Source: Luteimonas salinisoli (lineage in GTDB: Bacteria; Pseudomonadota; Gammaproteobacteria; Xanthomonadales; Xanthomonadaceae). Taken from it: DNA of 64,000 nt. How positions within the stretch are numbered: the first letter of the stretch is position 1; every line of letters begins with the position of its first letter. Below the pieces are notes generated by a model. That model searched no databases and was not told the origin of the DNA. It worked only from the letters and a program-made list of their open reading frames with translations. Both the position numbers and the translations under genes were made by a program. Shown piece after piece: positions 1 through 9,546 of this stretch. The stretch covers positions 79,586 through 143,585 of the forward strand of contig NZ_JACCKA010000024.1 in NCBI RefSeq assembly GCF_013425525.1, written 5' to 3'.

Positions 1-444
1 GCGGCTCTGCGTGATCACGCGGAAACTCCTCGGGAGACGGTGGGGCGGAAGCGGCGGTGGACTGCGGCCACCATCGCCAGGCCCGGTCGGCCGAGGAGGA
101 ACGCGGGATCGGAAGGGCGCGCATGGCGCCTACTGTACCGGCTCGGACCGGGCCTTGCGATCCCGGGGATCGCAGGGGAGCTGTCGGAGCCGGCTTCGAA
201 GTCCGGGCCGGCGCCCTCGTGTAAGAGCGGCCCATGGCCGCGAAGGCCGCGGGTGGCTCCGGCCGGGTGTCGGTAATTCCGGGCATGGCCGCCGGCGCCG
301 GCTTTCGCTGCGGGTGACGCTCTTCGGGCGGTGATCCCGGGCATTGCCGACCGCGCCGCTCTTCGCGTGCATGGCACGCTCCTGCGCGGGAGCATCGGTG
401 CGGCGGTGGCCGCAGGCGCGACGGTGGCGATACCCGGCAGGCGC
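1..444. other. Gene-free region rich in dispersed repeats
   Basis: I see no convincing gene here. The open frames on both strands are the kind that arises by chance in GC-rich DNA, and several simply translate the dispersed repeat. A degenerate full-length copy of the 108-bp element lies at about 221-326 and a half copy at about 331-390, both in the orientation that starts with the GTAAGAGCGGCCCATGG-type end. The first 200 bases show nothing I can name. Confidence 0.6.
221..390 (-). repeat. One degenerate and one half copy of the 108-bp dispersed element
   Basis: The end at 221-253 (GTAAGAGCGGCCCATGGCCG and onward) matches the right end of the intact copies near 20, 22 and 42 kb in reverse orientation. 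A decayed partner end ends near 326. A second, better conserved CGTGCATGGCACGCTCCTGC end lies at 365-384 without its own partner, so this locus is one decayed copy followed by a half copy. Confidence 0.6.
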
Positions 445-1422
445 TCAGGCCGATGCGTCACGACCTTCGGATTGCGCGGCCGCGGAGACCGCGCCGCCGG
501 CCAGCAGCGGAGACGCGGACGGCAGGTGCATGCGGACACGCGCCGCTACGCATTCGAGGCGGAACCTCTGCGCTTCGACGGGCTCGCCGTCGAGATTGAG
601 CACGATCGATTCGCCCGCCTCGATCTCCAACCACGGCAGGCGCGCGCGCACCGCCACCTGATCGAGCGCGGCGGCGCGGCCTTCGCTGACCACCCGGCCC
701 AGGGTGGCGGCGACTTCGCCTTCCAGTTCGGGCACCACGGTGAGATCCAGCAACCCGTCGTCCACCAGGGCGTCCGGGCACAGCGCCTGGCCGCCGCCGG
801 CCTGGCGGCCGTTGCCGATGCCCAGGGCGATGAAGCCGCCCTCCCAGGCGAAGCCGGGGCCCGAGATCCGCGCCTGTAGCGGTTCGATCCGGCCCATCCT
901 GGCGATCCCGGTGATCAGATAGGCCAGGCCGCCGAGCATCTTCTTCAGACCCTCGTTGGTCTCGACGGTAATGCTGGTCCCGAAGCCGCCGCTGGCGAGA
1001 TTGGCGCACCAGTGCACCGCGTCGCCCGCCTCCACCCGCAGCAGGTCGATCGGCCGCGCGGGCTCGGCGAGCGCCAGCTCCAGCGCCGCCAGCGGCTCGG
1101 TCGGGATACCGGCGGCCGTGGCGAAATCGTTGGCGGTCCCCAGCGGCACGAGCGCAAGCGCCGGCAGTCCCGCCGCCGCCTCGTCGCGAGCGGCAAGCGC
1201 CGCGGCGATCTCGCTCAGGGTGCCGTCGCCACCGGCGGCCACCAGGGTGGTCGCCCCGTCGTCGATCGCCGCGGCCACGAGGCGTGCCGCATCGCCGGGC
1301 TTCCAGGTCACTCGCACTTCGACCACCGCGCCACGGTCGCGTAGCGCGCGCACCGCTTGACGCAGCGAATCGTCGTCGGCCGACTTGCCGTTCAGGATCA
1401 GCCGCAGGTGGTCCGGAGTCAT
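445..1422 (-). CDS. yegS: YegS/DAGK-family lipid kinase
   Basis: This 325-residue protein belongs to the diacylglycerol kinase catalytic family and most resembles the YegS lipid kinases, which phosphorylate lipids such as phosphatidylglycerol at the membrane. The N-terminal half carries the nucleotide-binding GGDGT motif in the context [10 protein letters not shown], followed by PLGTANDFA, both diagnostic of the fold. The C-terminal beta-sandwich contains the LNLDGEP segment usual near the end of the family. The open frame extends 57 codons further upstream, but that part is arginine-rich and unlike the family, so the ATG at 1422 next to [13 protein letters not shown] is chosen. No strong ribosome-binding site is visible. 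The lipid substrate cannot be told from sequence. Confidence 0.88.
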   Translation of the reverse strand: MTPDHLRLILNGKSADDDSLRQAVRALRDRGAVVEVRVTWKPGDAARLVAAAIDDGATTLVAAGGDGTLSEIAAALAARDEAAAGLPALALVPLGTANDFATAAGIPTEPLAALELALAEPARPIDLLRVEAGDAVHWCANLASGGFGTSITVETNEGLKKMLGGLAYLITGIARMGRIEPLQARISGPGFAWEGGFIALGIGNGRQAGGGQALCPDALVDDGLLDLTVVPELEGEVAATLGRVVSEGRAAALDQVAVRARLPWLEIEAGESIVLNLDGEPVEAQRFRLECVAARVRMHLPSASPLLAGGAVSAAAQSEGRDASA

Positions 1423-1575
1423 CGCGAGGCGTCGCTGGGGGAGAGGCGCGCAGGCTAGCAGCGAGGCCTCCCGGCGCACCGTGAATGTCACCGGACCGTC
1501 ATCGTCGACGCGTAGCGTGAGAGTCCATCGCAGGGACGACGGACGGAGGCGGGATTGCCTCCAACAGGCACGGCG

Positions 1576-1610
1576 GCGCCGGTGGACTTCCACCGGCGCT
1601 GTTTTTCTTT
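1576..1610 (+). terminator. Orphan Rho-independent terminator
   Basis: A 9-bp GC stem (1576-1584 with 1591-1599, loop GACTTC) is followed on the plus strand by TGTTTTTCTTT. No plus-strand gene precedes it, as yegS and rpe both run on the minus strand, and no T-run follows it on the minus strand. A smaller hairpin (GGAGGC/GCCTCC, 1545-1562) lies just upstream, so the pair could be the 3-prime end of a small plus-strand RNA between yegS and rpe. Confidence 0.55.
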
Positions 1611-1655
1611 GGCACGCCGCCGAAGCATGGGCGCGCCGGCGCCGCTCGCCTGAGG

Positions 1656-2330
1656 TCAGGCCGCGTCCGCGGCGATCGCCCGACGCATCCGCGAGATCAC
1701 CTCCGCATAGTCGGGCTGGCCGAAGATCGCCGAGCCGGCGACGAAGGTGTCGGCGCCGGCCGCGGCGATCGCGCCGATGTTGTCGGGCTTCACGCCGCCG
1801 TCGATCTCCAGGCGGATCTCGCGGCCGCTGGCGTCGATGCGCTCGCGCACCCGGCGCAGCTTGTCCAGCGCCGAGGGGATGAAGGCCTGGCCGCCGAAGC
1901 CGGGATTGACCGACATCAGCAGCACCAGGTCCAGGTCCTCGAGCACGTAGTCGAGCACGTCCACCGGGGTGGCCGGATTGAGCACCAGGCCGGCGCGGCA
2001 GCCCTCACCGCGGATCAGCTGTACGGTGCGATGAACGTGGCGGCTGGCCTCGGGATGGAAGCTGATCAGAGTCGCGCCGGCACGGGCGAAGTCGGGCACG
2101 ATCCGGTCCACCGGCTCGACCATCAGATGCACGTCGATCGGCGCGGTCACGCCGTGCCCGCGCAGCGCTTCGCAGACCAGCGGGCCGATGGTGAGATTGG
2201 GCACGTAGTGGTTGTCCATCACGTCGAAATGCACCCAGTCGGCGCCGGCCGCGAGCACCTTGTCCACCTCCTCGCCGAGGCGGGCGAAGTCCGCGGACAG
2301 GATCGAGGGGGCGATGACGGCTGGCAGCAT
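1656..2330 (-). CDS. rpe: Ribulose-phosphate 3-epimerase
   Basis: This 224-residue TIM-barrel enzyme interconverts ribulose 5-phosphate and xylulose 5-phosphate in the cytoplasmic pentose phosphate pathway. The family signatures are all visible: an N-terminus beginning [10 protein letters not shown], the metal-site segment [12 protein letters not shown] (residues about 34-45), the HLMVEP motif and the late [10 protein letters not shown] with the catalytic aspartate. The length is typical. The ATG at 2330 gives the standard N-terminus. It sits 52 bp downstream of the DnaJ-domain gene on the same strand, so the two may be co-transcribed. Confidence 0.97.
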   Translation of the reverse strand: MLPAVIAPSILSADFARLGEEVDKVLAAGADWVHFDVMDNHYVPNLTIGPLVCEALRGHGVTAPIDVHLMVEPVDRIVPDFARAGATLISFHPEASRHVHRTVQLIRGEGCRAGLVLNPATPVDVLDYVLEDLDLVLLMSVNPGFGGQAFIPSALDKLRRVRERIDASGREIRLEIDGGVKPDNIGAIAAAGADTFVAGSAIFGQPDYAEVISRMRRAIAADAA

Positions 2331-2382
2331 GGTTCGGCTCGGGTTCGGATGAATGGGTGGAAGCGCGGGGCCGACCGGCAGA

Positions 2383-2712
2383 TCAGCCGCGCCCGCGCAG
2401 GCTGCGGATGCGGTCGTAGGCGCTGTTGATCTCCTGGGCCTTCTTCTCCGCCTGCGCGCGAACCTCGGGGGCGGCGCCGGAGAGGCGGTCGGGATGGTGC
2501 TGCGCCATCAGCCGGCGGTAGGCCTGGTCGATCTCCGCCTCGCTGGCGTCCTCGCCGATCCCGAGCACCCGATAGGGCGAGGCGCGACGCGGGAACAGCC
2601 AGTCGGCGTCGAAGGCGTGGCCGATCAGCAGGCCGATCAGCCCGCCCGCCGGATGCCGCATCAGCAGCCATCCGGCGATGAAGCCGAGCAGTTTCCCGTA
2701 CCAGCGTTTCAT
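2383..2712 (-). CDS. Small membrane-anchored J-domain protein
   Basis: This 109-residue protein has a hydrophobic, glycine-rich N-terminal third (about residues 8-32) and a C-terminal J domain. The J domain runs from YRVLGI through the HPD tripeptide (in QHHPDRLSG) to a lysine/alanine-rich helix ending INSAYDRIR. The HPD motif is what stimulates DnaK-type ATPases, so it is a likely DnaK cochaperone of the DjlA/TerB-J type without the TerB part. The upstream GTG at 2718 would add only two residues; the ATG at 2712 is preferred. Its client is unknown. Confidence 0.85.
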   Translation of the reverse strand: MKRWYGKLLGFIAGWLLMRHPAGGLIGLLIGHAFDADWLFPRRASPYRVLGIGEDASEAEIDQAYRRLMAQHHPDRLSGAAPEVRAQAEKKAQEINSAYDRIRSLRGRG

Positions 2713-2820
2713 CGCCACAGTGTAGTGGCAGCCGCGGCCACCGGCGAGGCGCTGCGGCCCGCATGCATCCGCACCGCAACCGCACTACACTGCCCGGCCC
2801 GATTCCGTCTGGGTGCCTGC

Positions 2821-3750
2821 TTGGCCACGACCCTGCTCGCTGCCGACCTGCCCGGCCTCCACCTGCGTCACCGCGGCAAGGTGCGCGACGTGTTCGACCT
2901 CGACGACGGCCACCTGCCGGCGCAGGCGCGCGGGCGCGGCGAACACCTGCTGATCGTCGCCACCGACAGGCTCTCGGCATTCGACGTGGTGCTGCCCGAC
3001 CCGATCCCCGGCAAGGGCGAGATGCTGTGCCGGATCAGCAATTTCTGGTTCGAGCGCACCGCCCACCTGATGCCCAACCACCTGGTGGACATCGATGTCG
3101 CCGCGGTGCTGCCCGAGGGGGTGGACCCAGCGCCGTACGTGCAGCGCTCGGTGGTGACCCGGAAGCTGCGCCCGGTGCCGGTGGAGGCGATCGCCCGCGG
3201 CTACCTGATCGGAAGCGGCTGGAAGGACTACCAGCGCACCGGCTGCGTCAGCGGCATCCGCCTGCCCGACGGCCTGCGCCAGGCCGAGCGCCTGGCCGAG
3301 CCGATCTTCACCCCCTCCACCAAGGCGGCGGTCGGCGAGCACGACGAGAACATCGACTTCGACACCGCGGTACGCACCATCGGCGCCGAGCTCGCCGAGC
3401 AGATCCGCGATGCCACGCTGCGGCTGTACCGCTTCGCCGCAGAGCATGCCGCGGCCTGCGGCATCCTGCTGGCCGACACCAAGTTCGAGTTCGGCACCGA
3501 CGCCGACGGCCGGCTGTACGTGATGGACGAGATGCTCACCCCGGACTCCTCGCGCTACTGGCCCGCCGACGCCTACCGGATGGGCAGCAGCCCTCCCAGC
3601 TACGACAAGCAGATCGTGCGCGACTACCTGGAAACGCTGGACTGGAACAAACGGGCGCCCGGCCCGCGCCTGCCGGCCGAGGTCGTCGAGCGCACCCGCG
3701 CGCGCTATGCCGAAGCGCTGCAGCGGCTGGCCGGGATCCGGGTCGACTGA
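2821..3750 (+). CDS. purC: Phosphoribosylaminoimidazole-succinocarboxamide synthase (SAICAR synthetase)
   Basis: PurC joins aspartate to CAIR using ATP in de novo purine synthesis. The 309-residue product shows the family landmarks: GKVRDVFD near residue 18, [20 protein letters not shown], the [17 protein letters not shown] block and the DTKFEFG and [13 protein letters not shown] motifs. It is the longer plant/yeast-like version common in Xanthomonadaceae. The frame has no ATG at the expected place. TTG at 2821 gives an N-terminus that begins [19 protein letters not shown], which fits relatives, so a TTG start is proposed. The ATG much further upstream would overlap the divergent J-domain gene and is rejected. 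Confidence 0.93.
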   Translation: MATTLLAADLPGLHLRHRGKVRDVFDLDDGHLPAQARGRGEHLLIVATDRLSAFDVVLPDPIPGKGEMLCRISNFWFERTAHLMPNHLVDIDVAAVLPEGVDPAPYVQRSVVTRKLRPVPVEAIARGYLIGSGWKDYQRTGCVSGIRLPDGLRQAERLAEPIFTPSTKAAVGEHDENIDFDTAVRTIGAELAEQIRDATLRLYRFAAEHAAACGILLADTKFEFGTDADGRLYVMDEMLTPDSSRYWPADAYRMGSSPPSYDKQIVRDYLETLDWNKRAPGPRLPAEVVERTRARYAEALQRLAGIRVD

Positions 3751-3910
3751 AGCGGCAGGACCGGCCGTGCGCGGCGAAGGCCAGGCCGGAGCGCCGCCCT
3801 GGGCGCCCGCAAAGCGCTGGAAGGCCGGCCGGCGACAAACCGCGGCGGCAGGATCGCGATATGCTCCCGTGCTGGATTTCCAGCCAATGCCGACCTTGCC
3901 GGAGGGCTCG

Positions 3911-4399
3911 ATGAACGCCACCGCGGAACAGACCGGACGTCCGATCGACCGCTGGTTCGCCAGCTATTCCGGCGACCACCGCAACGCCACCAACCAGGCC
4001 ATCCACGTGGTCGCGGTGCCGGCGATCCTGTGGAGCGTGATCGCGCTGCTGTGGTGCATCCCCACCACCGGGGCGTACTTCCGCCCGGGCATCTGGGCCG
4101 GGATCGCGATGTTCGCCTCCTGGCTGTTCTACTACCGGGCCTCGCGACCGCTCGGCCTGGGCATGCTGGTGGCCTACCTGCTGCTGGGCGCGCTGACCTG
4201 GCGCCTGCATCTGGCCCTGGGCACGCGCGGGCTGCTGGTGCTGGCGATCGCGGTGTTCGTGGCCGCCTGGATCGCGCAGTTCATCGGCCACAAGATCGAG
4301 GGCAAGAAGCCCAGCTTCCTCACCGACCTGGTCTATCTGCTGATCGGCCCGGCGTGGGTGCTGTCCAAGCTCTACCGCAGATTGGGCTGGCGCTGGTGA
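3911..4399 (+). CDS. Mpo1-like DUF962 membrane protein
   Basis: This 162-residue protein has about four hydrophobic segments and matches the DUF962/Mpo1 (YGL010W) family. Visible features are WFASYSGDHRNATNQAIHVVAVP near the start, with its early histidines, and the IGHKIEGKKPSFLTD segment with HxxxEG followed by FLTDLVYLLIGP. Yeast Mpo1 is an Fe(II)-dependent dioxygenase that shortens 2-hydroxy fatty acids; the bacterial role is less clear. A GGAGGG ribosome-binding site lies just upstream of the ATG at 3911, and the open frame further upstream is rejected. The next gene starts 5 bp after its stop, so the two form an operon. Confidence 0.85.
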   Translation: MNATAEQTGRPIDRWFASYSGDHRNATNQAIHVVAVPAILWSVIALLWCIPTTGAYFRPGIWAGIAMFASWLFYYRASRPLGLGMLVAYLLLGALTWRLHLALGTRGLLVLAIAVFVAAWIAQFIGHKIEGKKPSFLTDLVYLLIGPAWVLSKLYRRLGWRW

Positions 4400-4403
4400 G
4401 GCG

Positions 4404-5318
4404 ATGACCGGCGCCGCGCGGGGCCTGCGCGGGCGCGACCTGGCGCTGGTGCTGCTGGTCTGCCTGTTTTGGGCGGCCAATTTCCTGACCTCGGCGCACG
4501 CGCTGCGGGAGATTCCGCCGTTCCTGTTCACGGCGCTGCGCATGGCGATGCTGGCGGCGATGCTGGCCTGGTTCGTCAAGCCGCCGCCGCGCGGCCAGTG
4601 GCCGCTGCTGGCGGCGGTGGCGCTGGTCAACGGCGCGCTGCATTTCGGCACCAGCTTCCTGGCGCTGCGCATGGCCGGCAACCTGTCGTCGCCGGCGATC
4701 GTGATGCAGAGCTACGTGCCGATGGCGGCGCTGCTGGCGTGGTGGTGGCTGGGCGAGCGCTTCGCCTGGCGCACCGGCCTGGCGATCGCGCTGAGTTTCG
4801 CCGGGGTGCTGGTGCTGGGCTTCGACCCGATGGTGCTGGCGGCGCCCGCGGCGCTGGCGGTGATGCTGGTCTCGTCGCTGCTGCTGGCGATCGGCACCGT
4901 GCTGATGCGGCGGCTGCGCGGCGTGGACATGGCTAGCCAGCAGGGGTGGACCGCGATCATCGCCCTGCTGCCGCTGCTGGCGATCAGCGCCGCGTTCGAG
5001 CCCGGCGGCTTCGCGCAGCTGCGCGAGGCGACCTGGATCGGCTGGGGCGGCGCCCTGTACGCGGCGGTGTTCGCCTCGCTGCTGGGCCATGGCGTGTTCT
5101 ACATGCTGGTGCAGCGGCACCCGGTGGCCCAGGTCACGCCGTACCTGCTGATCACGCCGGTGTTTGCGGTGGCGCTGGGCATCGCGTTCTGGGGGGACCG
5201 GCCGGGACCGGCGATGTGGATCGGCGGCGCCATGGTGCTGGGCGGGGTGCTGGCGATCGCACTGCGCACGCAGCGGAAGGCACGTACGCCGGTGAACGAC
5301 GCCAGTCCGGCCGCCTGA
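4404..5318 (+). CDS. EamA/DMT-family transporter
   Basis: This 304-residue inner-membrane protein has ten predicted hydrophobic helices arranged as two EamA repeats, the layout of drug/metabolite transporters of the RhaT/YdcZ superfamily. The N-terminal FWAANFLTSAHALREIPPFL segment and the second-repeat LLGHGVFYMLVQRHP are typical. Substrates in this family range from amino acids to metabolites, and nothing here specifies one. It follows the DUF962 gene after 4 bases. Repeats fill the region downstream. Confidence 0.87.
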   Translation: MTGAARGLRGRDLALVLLVCLFWAANFLTSAHALREIPPFLFTALRMAMLAAMLAWFVKPPPRGQWPLLAAVALVNGALHFGTSFLALRMAGNLSSPAIVMQSYVPMAALLAWWWLGERFAWRTGLAIALSFAGVLVLGFDPMVLAAPAALAVMLVSSLLLAIGTVLMRRLRGVDMASQQGWTAIIALLPLLAISAAFEPGGFAQLREATWIGWGGALYAAVFASLLGHGVFYMLVQRHPVAQVTPYLLITPVFAVALGIAFWGDRPGPAMWIGGAMVLGGVLAIALRTQRKARTPVNDASPAA

Positions 5319-5368
5319 CCCGTCTGTCGTGGAGCCGGGGCTGTGGGCGGCGGGCTCCGGAGACGGTG

Positions 5369-5392
5369 CAGCGGAGCAAGCTCCGCTCTACG
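5369..5392. repeat. Short palindromic repeat, GCGGAGCAAGCTCCGC type
   Basis: The perfect palindrome AGCGGAGCAAGCTCCGCT is followed by CTACGG. The same unit recurs at 5562-5586 and, in reverse, at 33812-33835; a GCCGAG variant lies at 5518-5542. These are REP-like extragenic palindromes. Confidence 0.75.
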
Positions 5393-5408
5393 GGGGAGTT
5401 GGGCGTCG

Positions 5409-5466
5409 CGGGGGAAGCGGGCACCGCGGGGGGAAGCGGGCACCGCGGGGGGAAGCGGGCGCCCGC
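5409..5466. repeat. Three tandem copies of a 19-bp G-rich unit
   Basis: GAAGCGGGCACCGCGGGGG-like units start at 5414, 5433 and 5452, giving a period of 19 bp. The array lies between two copies of the short palindrome in the intergenic region after the EamA gene. Confidence 0.7.
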
Positions 5467-5517
5467 GGGCGAGCGGGCGTCGCGGCCGGAGCGGGTGGCG
5501 CGGCTGGCCCCCAGATG

Positions 5518-5586
5518 CGTAGAGCCGAGCTTGCTCGGCTGCGCGGGCTCCGGCAGCGACGCAGCGGAGCAAGCTCCGCTCTACGG
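5518..5586. repeat. Inverted pair of short palindromic repeats
   Basis: A GTAGAGCCGAGCTTGCTCGG palindrome and a GCGGAGCAAGCTCCGCTCTAC palindrome face each other across about 18 bp, so the outer ends GTAGAG/CTCTAC also pair. This is a BIME-like arrangement. It ends directly at the stop codon of the epimerase gene and may act as its 3-prime structure. Confidence 0.7.
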
Positions 5587-6519
5587 GGGTGGGGCGAGCA
5601 TCTCCGCGGTCGGCGCGAAGGCGCGCGGGGCGTAGCCGAGGTCGCGGCGCGCGTCCGCCATGTCGAACACCAGGTCTTCGCGCATCCGCGCCACCGCGCC
5701 CGGTGGAAGCCCGCGCAGGCGGCCGGCGGCATGCGCCGCCGCCAGCGCCAGCCGGAACAGCGGGGCCGGCAACTCCAGCAGCCGCGGCCGCGGCGCGAGT
5801 GCGGCCAGGGTCCGGGCGACCATGTCGCGGTACGGCAGCGTCTCGCCGCCGGGCAGCGCATAGCCCCGGCCGTGGCTGGCGGGCCGATCGACGGCCGACC
5901 ACGCCGCCTGCGCCAGGTCCTCCACGTGCACCGGCTGGCGCAGCCCGCAGGCGCCCCGGGGCAGCAGGAACACGCCGCTGCGCGCCGCCAGCGCGGCGAT
6001 CCGGCTGAGGTTGCGGTCGCGGCCCGCGCCGTAGATCAGGGTCGGCCGCAGCAGTGTGGCGGCAGCGCCGCGCGCCCGTGCGGCATCGAGGATCCGGGTC
6101 TCGGCCCCTGCCAGGCGCTGCGCCAGTTCGCGCTCGCCGGCGTCGGCCGCCGCGCGCTTGGTGGCCATGCTGGTGGAACCGAACGCGATCACTCGCGGGC
6201 ACTCGATCGCCGCATCCGCGTACCAGAGCGAGAACAGATCCAGCGGACCGCAGCTGAAGATCGCGTCGCAGGCCTGCGGCAGCGGCGGCAGGCGTGCGAA
6301 CTCGCCCTGCAGCCAGCGCAGGCCGGGGCCGGACCGGCGCGCCTCGCGCGTCAGCGCCTCGACCTGCCAGCCCGCGCCGCGCAGCCGCGTCACCAGGGCG
6401 GCGCCGATCTGGCCGCTGCCGCCGAACACCAGGGCGCGGCGTCCGTCAGCCGCAGCGACGGCCGCGGTGCGCGTGGACGCGCCCACGACCGCTGCGACGC
6501 TAGGGTGGCTGGCCGGCAT
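5581..6519 (-). CDS. NAD-dependent epimerase/dehydratase-like SDR protein
   Basis: This 312-residue protein shows an extended-SDR fold. A glycine-rich nucleotide-binding turn near residue 33 (VFGGSGQIGAAL) is followed by an acidic or basic selector region, IAFGSTSM, and later LRPTLIYGAGRDRN, which is typical of NDUFA9/complex-I-associated or sugar-epimerase-like SDRs. The usual catalytic YxxxK is not obvious in the middle region, so it may bind NAD(P) without classic epimerase chemistry. The ATG at 6519 is chosen because it directly precedes the Rossmann domain; the same frame runs on antisense to mrpA and is ignored there. The function is unknown. Confidence 0.8.
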   Translation of the reverse strand: MPASHPSVAAVVGASTRTAAVAAADGRRALVFGGSGQIGAALVTRLRGAGWQVEALTREARRSGPGLRWLQGEFARLPPLPQACDAIFSCGPLDLFSLWYADAAIECPRVIAFGSTSMATKRAAADAGERELAQRLAGAETRILDAARARGAAATLLRPTLIYGAGRDRNLSRIAALAARSGVFLLPRGACGLRQPVHVEDLAQAAWSAVDRPASHGRGYALPGGETLPYRDMVARTLAALAPRPRLLELPAPLFRLALAAAHAAGRLRGLPPGAVARMREDLVFDMADARRDLGYAPRAFAPTAEMLAPPP

Positions 6520-6680
6520 CGGCCCAGGATAGCGATGCCTGGCGCGTCCCGCCCGAAGCCGCAGCGAAGCGACGCCTGGAGCGCGATCTGGCCGGCACCG
6601 GATTGGAAGCCACGCACGCGGCAGCTGAGCGCTCCGGCGGTCGCGCGAAGCGCGCCGCCACCTGCCTGCGCCGCGGCGCC

Positions 6681-6689
6681 TGCTAGAAT
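6681..6689 (+). promoter_or_regulatory. Extended -10 element before the mrp operon
   Basis: TGCTAGAAT fits an extended -10 (TGnTATAAT-like) 56 bp upstream of the mrpA start at 6745. No good -35 hexamer is seen. It is the best promoter candidate in the 225-bp divergent gap. Confidence 0.4.
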
Positions 6690-6744
6690 TCCGGCCCGGT
6701 GCGCCACTCCCCCGCGCGCGCCGTGAGTCCGTACAAGGAGACCG

Positions 6745-9546
6745 ATGCTCGAGCTCTTGTTGGCCTTGCCGTTCGTGCTGGCACTGCTGGTCGCGATCCT
6801 GCGCAACGTGCCGCGCGCGGCTACCGCATGGCTCGCCGCATCGGCGCCCCTGCTGGGGCTGGCGATCCTGGCCTGGTACACGCCCGCGGTGATGTCCGGG
6901 GAGATCCCGCAGGTCACCCACGCGTGGATCCCGCAGGCCGGGTTGCTGTTCGACCTGCGCCTGGACGGCCTGGCGTGGATGTTCGCCGGGCTGGTGCTGG
7001 GCATCGGCGTGCTGATCGTGATGTACGCGCGCTACTACCTCAGCAGCAGCGACTGTGCGCCGCGCTTCTTCGCCTATCTGCTGCTGTTCATGGGCGCCAT
7101 GCTGGGCATGGTGCTGGCCGGCAACCTGCTGCTGCTGGTGGTGTTCTGGGAGCTGACCTCGGTCAGTTCGTTCCTGCTGATCGGCTACTGGACCCACCGC
7201 AAGGACGCCCGCGAGGGCGCGCGCATGGCGTTGACCATCACCGGCGCCGGCGGGCTGGCGCTGCTCGGCGGGGTGCTGCTGCTGGGCAAGATCGCCGGCA
7301 GCTTCCAGCTCGACGTGGTGCTGGCCTCGGGCGATGCGATCCGCGCCCATCCGCTGTACGCGCCGATGCTCGGGCTGGTGCTGCTGGGCATCTTCACCAA
7401 GAGCGCGCAGTTCCCGCTGCACTTCTGGCTGCCCCATGCGATGGCGGCGCCGACGCCGGTCTCGGCCTACCTGCACTCGGCAACGATGGTCAAGGCCGGA
7501 GTGTTCCTGCTGGCGCGCCTGCACCCGGCGCTCGCCGGCAGCGATCTGTTCTTCTATACCGTCAGCGGCATCGGCGCGGCGACGCTGCTGGTCGGCGCCT
7601 GGAACGCGATCTTCCAGCACGATCTCAAGGGCCTGCTGGCGTATTCGACGATTTCGCACCTGGGCCTGATCACCCTGCTGTTCGGGCTGTCGACGCCGAT
7701 GGCGGTGGTGGCCGGGGTGTTCCACATCCTCAACCACGCGGTGTTCAAGGCCTCGCTGTTCATGGCCGCCGGCATCATCGACCACGAGGCCGGCACCCGC
7801 GACATGCGCCGGCTAGGCGGACTGCGAAGACTGATGCCCTTCACCAGCGCCCTGGCGATCATCGCCTCGCTGGCGATGGCCGGCGTGCCGCTGCTCAACG
7901 GCTTCCTGTCCAAGGAGATGTTCTTCGCCGAGGCGCTGGAGATCCGCGGGCACGACGCGATGCGCCTGGGCGTGTCGATCGCCGCCTTCCTCGCCGGCAT
8001 CTTCGGCGTCGCCTACAGCCTGCGGTTCGTGCACGACACCTTCTTCGGCGCCCCCCCCGACCTCGGCCGCGAGATCCACGAGCCACCTCGGTGGATGAAG
8101 ATCCCGGTGGAGATCCTGGTGGTGGCCTGCCTGGCGGTGGGCGTCGTGCCGGCGCTGACCATCGCCCCGGTGCTCGAAACGTCCGCGCGCGGCGTGCTCG
8201 GCCCGGCCCTGCCCGAGTACAGCCTGGCGGTGTGGCACGGCTTCAACCTGCCGCTGCTGATGAGCATCGGCAGCATGGTGCTCGGTGTGACGCTGTACTT
8301 CGGCCTGCGCCGGCTGTTCGACATCCACGCGGTGATCCGCCGCTCGCTCGGGCGCAGGGTGTTCCGCGGCAACGTGCAGGCGCTGCTGCGCCTGGCCTGG
8401 CGCTTCACCTACGCGATCGCCAACGGCAACCTGCAGCGCTACCTGCTGCTCACGGTGCTGGCGGCACTGGTGCTGGCGGCCGCGCCGCTGGCGGACGGCG
8501 CGCTGCTGGCCGGGGCCGGCGCCGGGCAGCCGATGCCGGTGCTGGGCTGGGTGGTGTGGGCGGTGCTGGCCGCGGCCGCGATCGCCACGGTGGCGCTGCA
8601 TCGCCAGCGGCTGCTGGCGCTGGTGGTGATCGGCGCGGTGGGCCTGGCGGTGAGCCTGGTGTTCGTGTTCCTGTCGGCGCCGGACCTGGCGCTGACCCAG
8701 CTGCTGGTGGAGATGGTGACCATCGCGCTGATGCTGCTGGCGCTCAACTACCTGCCGCAGGAGTCGCCGAAGGGCCGCTCGCGGCTGCGCCGCGTGCGCG
8801 ACCTGGCGATCGCCGGCGCCGCCGGCATCGGCGTGACCGGGCTGGTGTACGCGACGATCACCCGCCCCTCGCAGACCATCGCCGGCGAGCTGCTGGCGCG
8901 CTCCCTGCCGGAGGCCTACGGCAGCAACGTGGTCAACGTGATCCTGGTGGACTTCCGCGGCTTCGACACCCTGGGCGAGATCGCGGTGTTCGGCATCGCC
9001 GGCCTGGTGGTGCATGCGCTGCTGCGGCGCTCGCGCCTGACCCCCACCGAGGTGATTCCGGGCGGCCCGGCGCTGCTGCCGATGCCCGCCAACCTCAGCC
9101 AGCTGCTGTTCCCGCTGGCGCTGGCGGTATCGGTCTACCTGTTCCTCCGCGGCCACAACCAGCCAGGCGGCGGCTTCATCGCCGGCCTGGTGCTGGCGAT
9201 CCCGCTGCTGCTGCAGTACGTGATCCAGGGCTCGCAGTACGTCGAGCAACGGCTCGGCTTCGACTACGTCCGCTGCATCGGCATCGGCCTGCTGGCGGCG
9301 GTGGGGACCGGCGTGGCGGCGATGCTGTTCGACCTGCCGTTCCTCAGCAGTGGCCACGCCGACCCGGTGCTGCCGCTGTTCGGGCCGCTGCCGCTGGCCA
9401 GCGCGCTCGGCTTCGACATCGGCGTGTACCTGGTGGTGTTCGGCGGGGCGATGCTGATCCTGTCGATGATGGGGACCGTGAAGCCGCGCCGGAAGGCCCC
9501 GCCCGCGGCGACGGGCGACGCCGCGCCCAGGGGGACGCCGGCATGA
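6745..9546 (+). CDS. mrpA: Mrp antiporter subunit A fused to subunit B
   Basis: This 933-residue, highly hydrophobic protein is the large subunit of a multisubunit Na+(K+)/H+ antiporter related to complex I NuoL/NuoM. The first 500 residues hold the proton-translocating core (FWELTSVSSFLLIGYW, PTPVSAYLHSATMVKAGVFLLARL, HDLKGLLAYSTISHLG). The last 150 hold the MnhB domain with its hallmark RGHNQPGGGFIAGL. Fusion of A and B is the PhaAB-type arrangement seen in several Proteobacteria. AAGGAG at 6735-6740 lies four bases before the ATG. Its TGA overlaps the start of mrpC, beginning a tightly coupled operon through 12559. Likely roles are pH and Na+ homeostasis. Confidence 0.95.
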   Translation: MLELLLALPFVLALLVAILRNVPRAATAWLAASAPLLGLAILAWYTPAVMSGEIPQVTHAWIPQAGLLFDLRLDGLAWMFAGLVLGIGVLIVMYARYYLSSSDCAPRFFAYLLLFMGAMLGMVLAGNLLLLVVFWELTSVSSFLLIGYWTHRKDAREGARMALTITGAGGLALLGGVLLLGKIAGSFQLDVVLASGDAIRAHPLYAPMLGLVLLGIFTKSAQFPLHFWLPHAMAAPTPVSAYLHSATMVKAGVFLLARLHPALAGSDLFFYTVSGIGAATLLVGAWNAIFQHDLKGLLAYSTISHLGLITLLFGLSTPMAVVAGVFHILNHAVFKASLFMAAGIIDHEAGTRDMRRLGGLRRLMPFTSALAIIASLAMAGVPLLNGFLSKEMFFAEALEIRGHDAMRLGVSIAAFLAGIFGVAYSLRFVHDTFFGAPPDLGREIHEPPRWMKIPVEILVVACLAVGVVPALTIAPVLETSARGVLGPALPEYSLAVWHGFNLPLLMSIGSMVLGVTLYFGLRRLFDIHAVIRRSLGRRVFRGNVQALLRLAWRFTYAIANGNLQRYLLLTVLAALVLAAAPLADGALLAGAGAGQPMPVLGWVVWAVLAAAAIATVALHRQRLLALVVIGAVGLAVSLVFVFLSAPDLALTQLLVEMVTIALMLLALNYLPQESPKGRSRLRRVRDLAIAGAAGIGVTGLVYATITRPSQTIAGELLARSLPEAYGSNVVNVILVDFRGFDTLGEIAVFGIAGLVVHALLRRSRLTPTEVIPGGPALLPMPANLSQLLFPLALAVSVYLFLRGHNQPGGGFIAGLVLAIPLLLQYVIQGSQYVEQRLGFDYVRCIGIGLLAAVGTGVAAMLFDLPFLSSGHADPVLPLFGPLPLASALGFDIGVYLVVFGGAMLILSMMGTVKPRRKAPPAATGDAAPRGTPA

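Noticed and set aside
15..539. 174-codon minus frame at the window start
   Set aside because: It largely translates the dispersed repeat (PCTRRAARSAMPGI, RGLRGHGPLL) and has no ribosome site.
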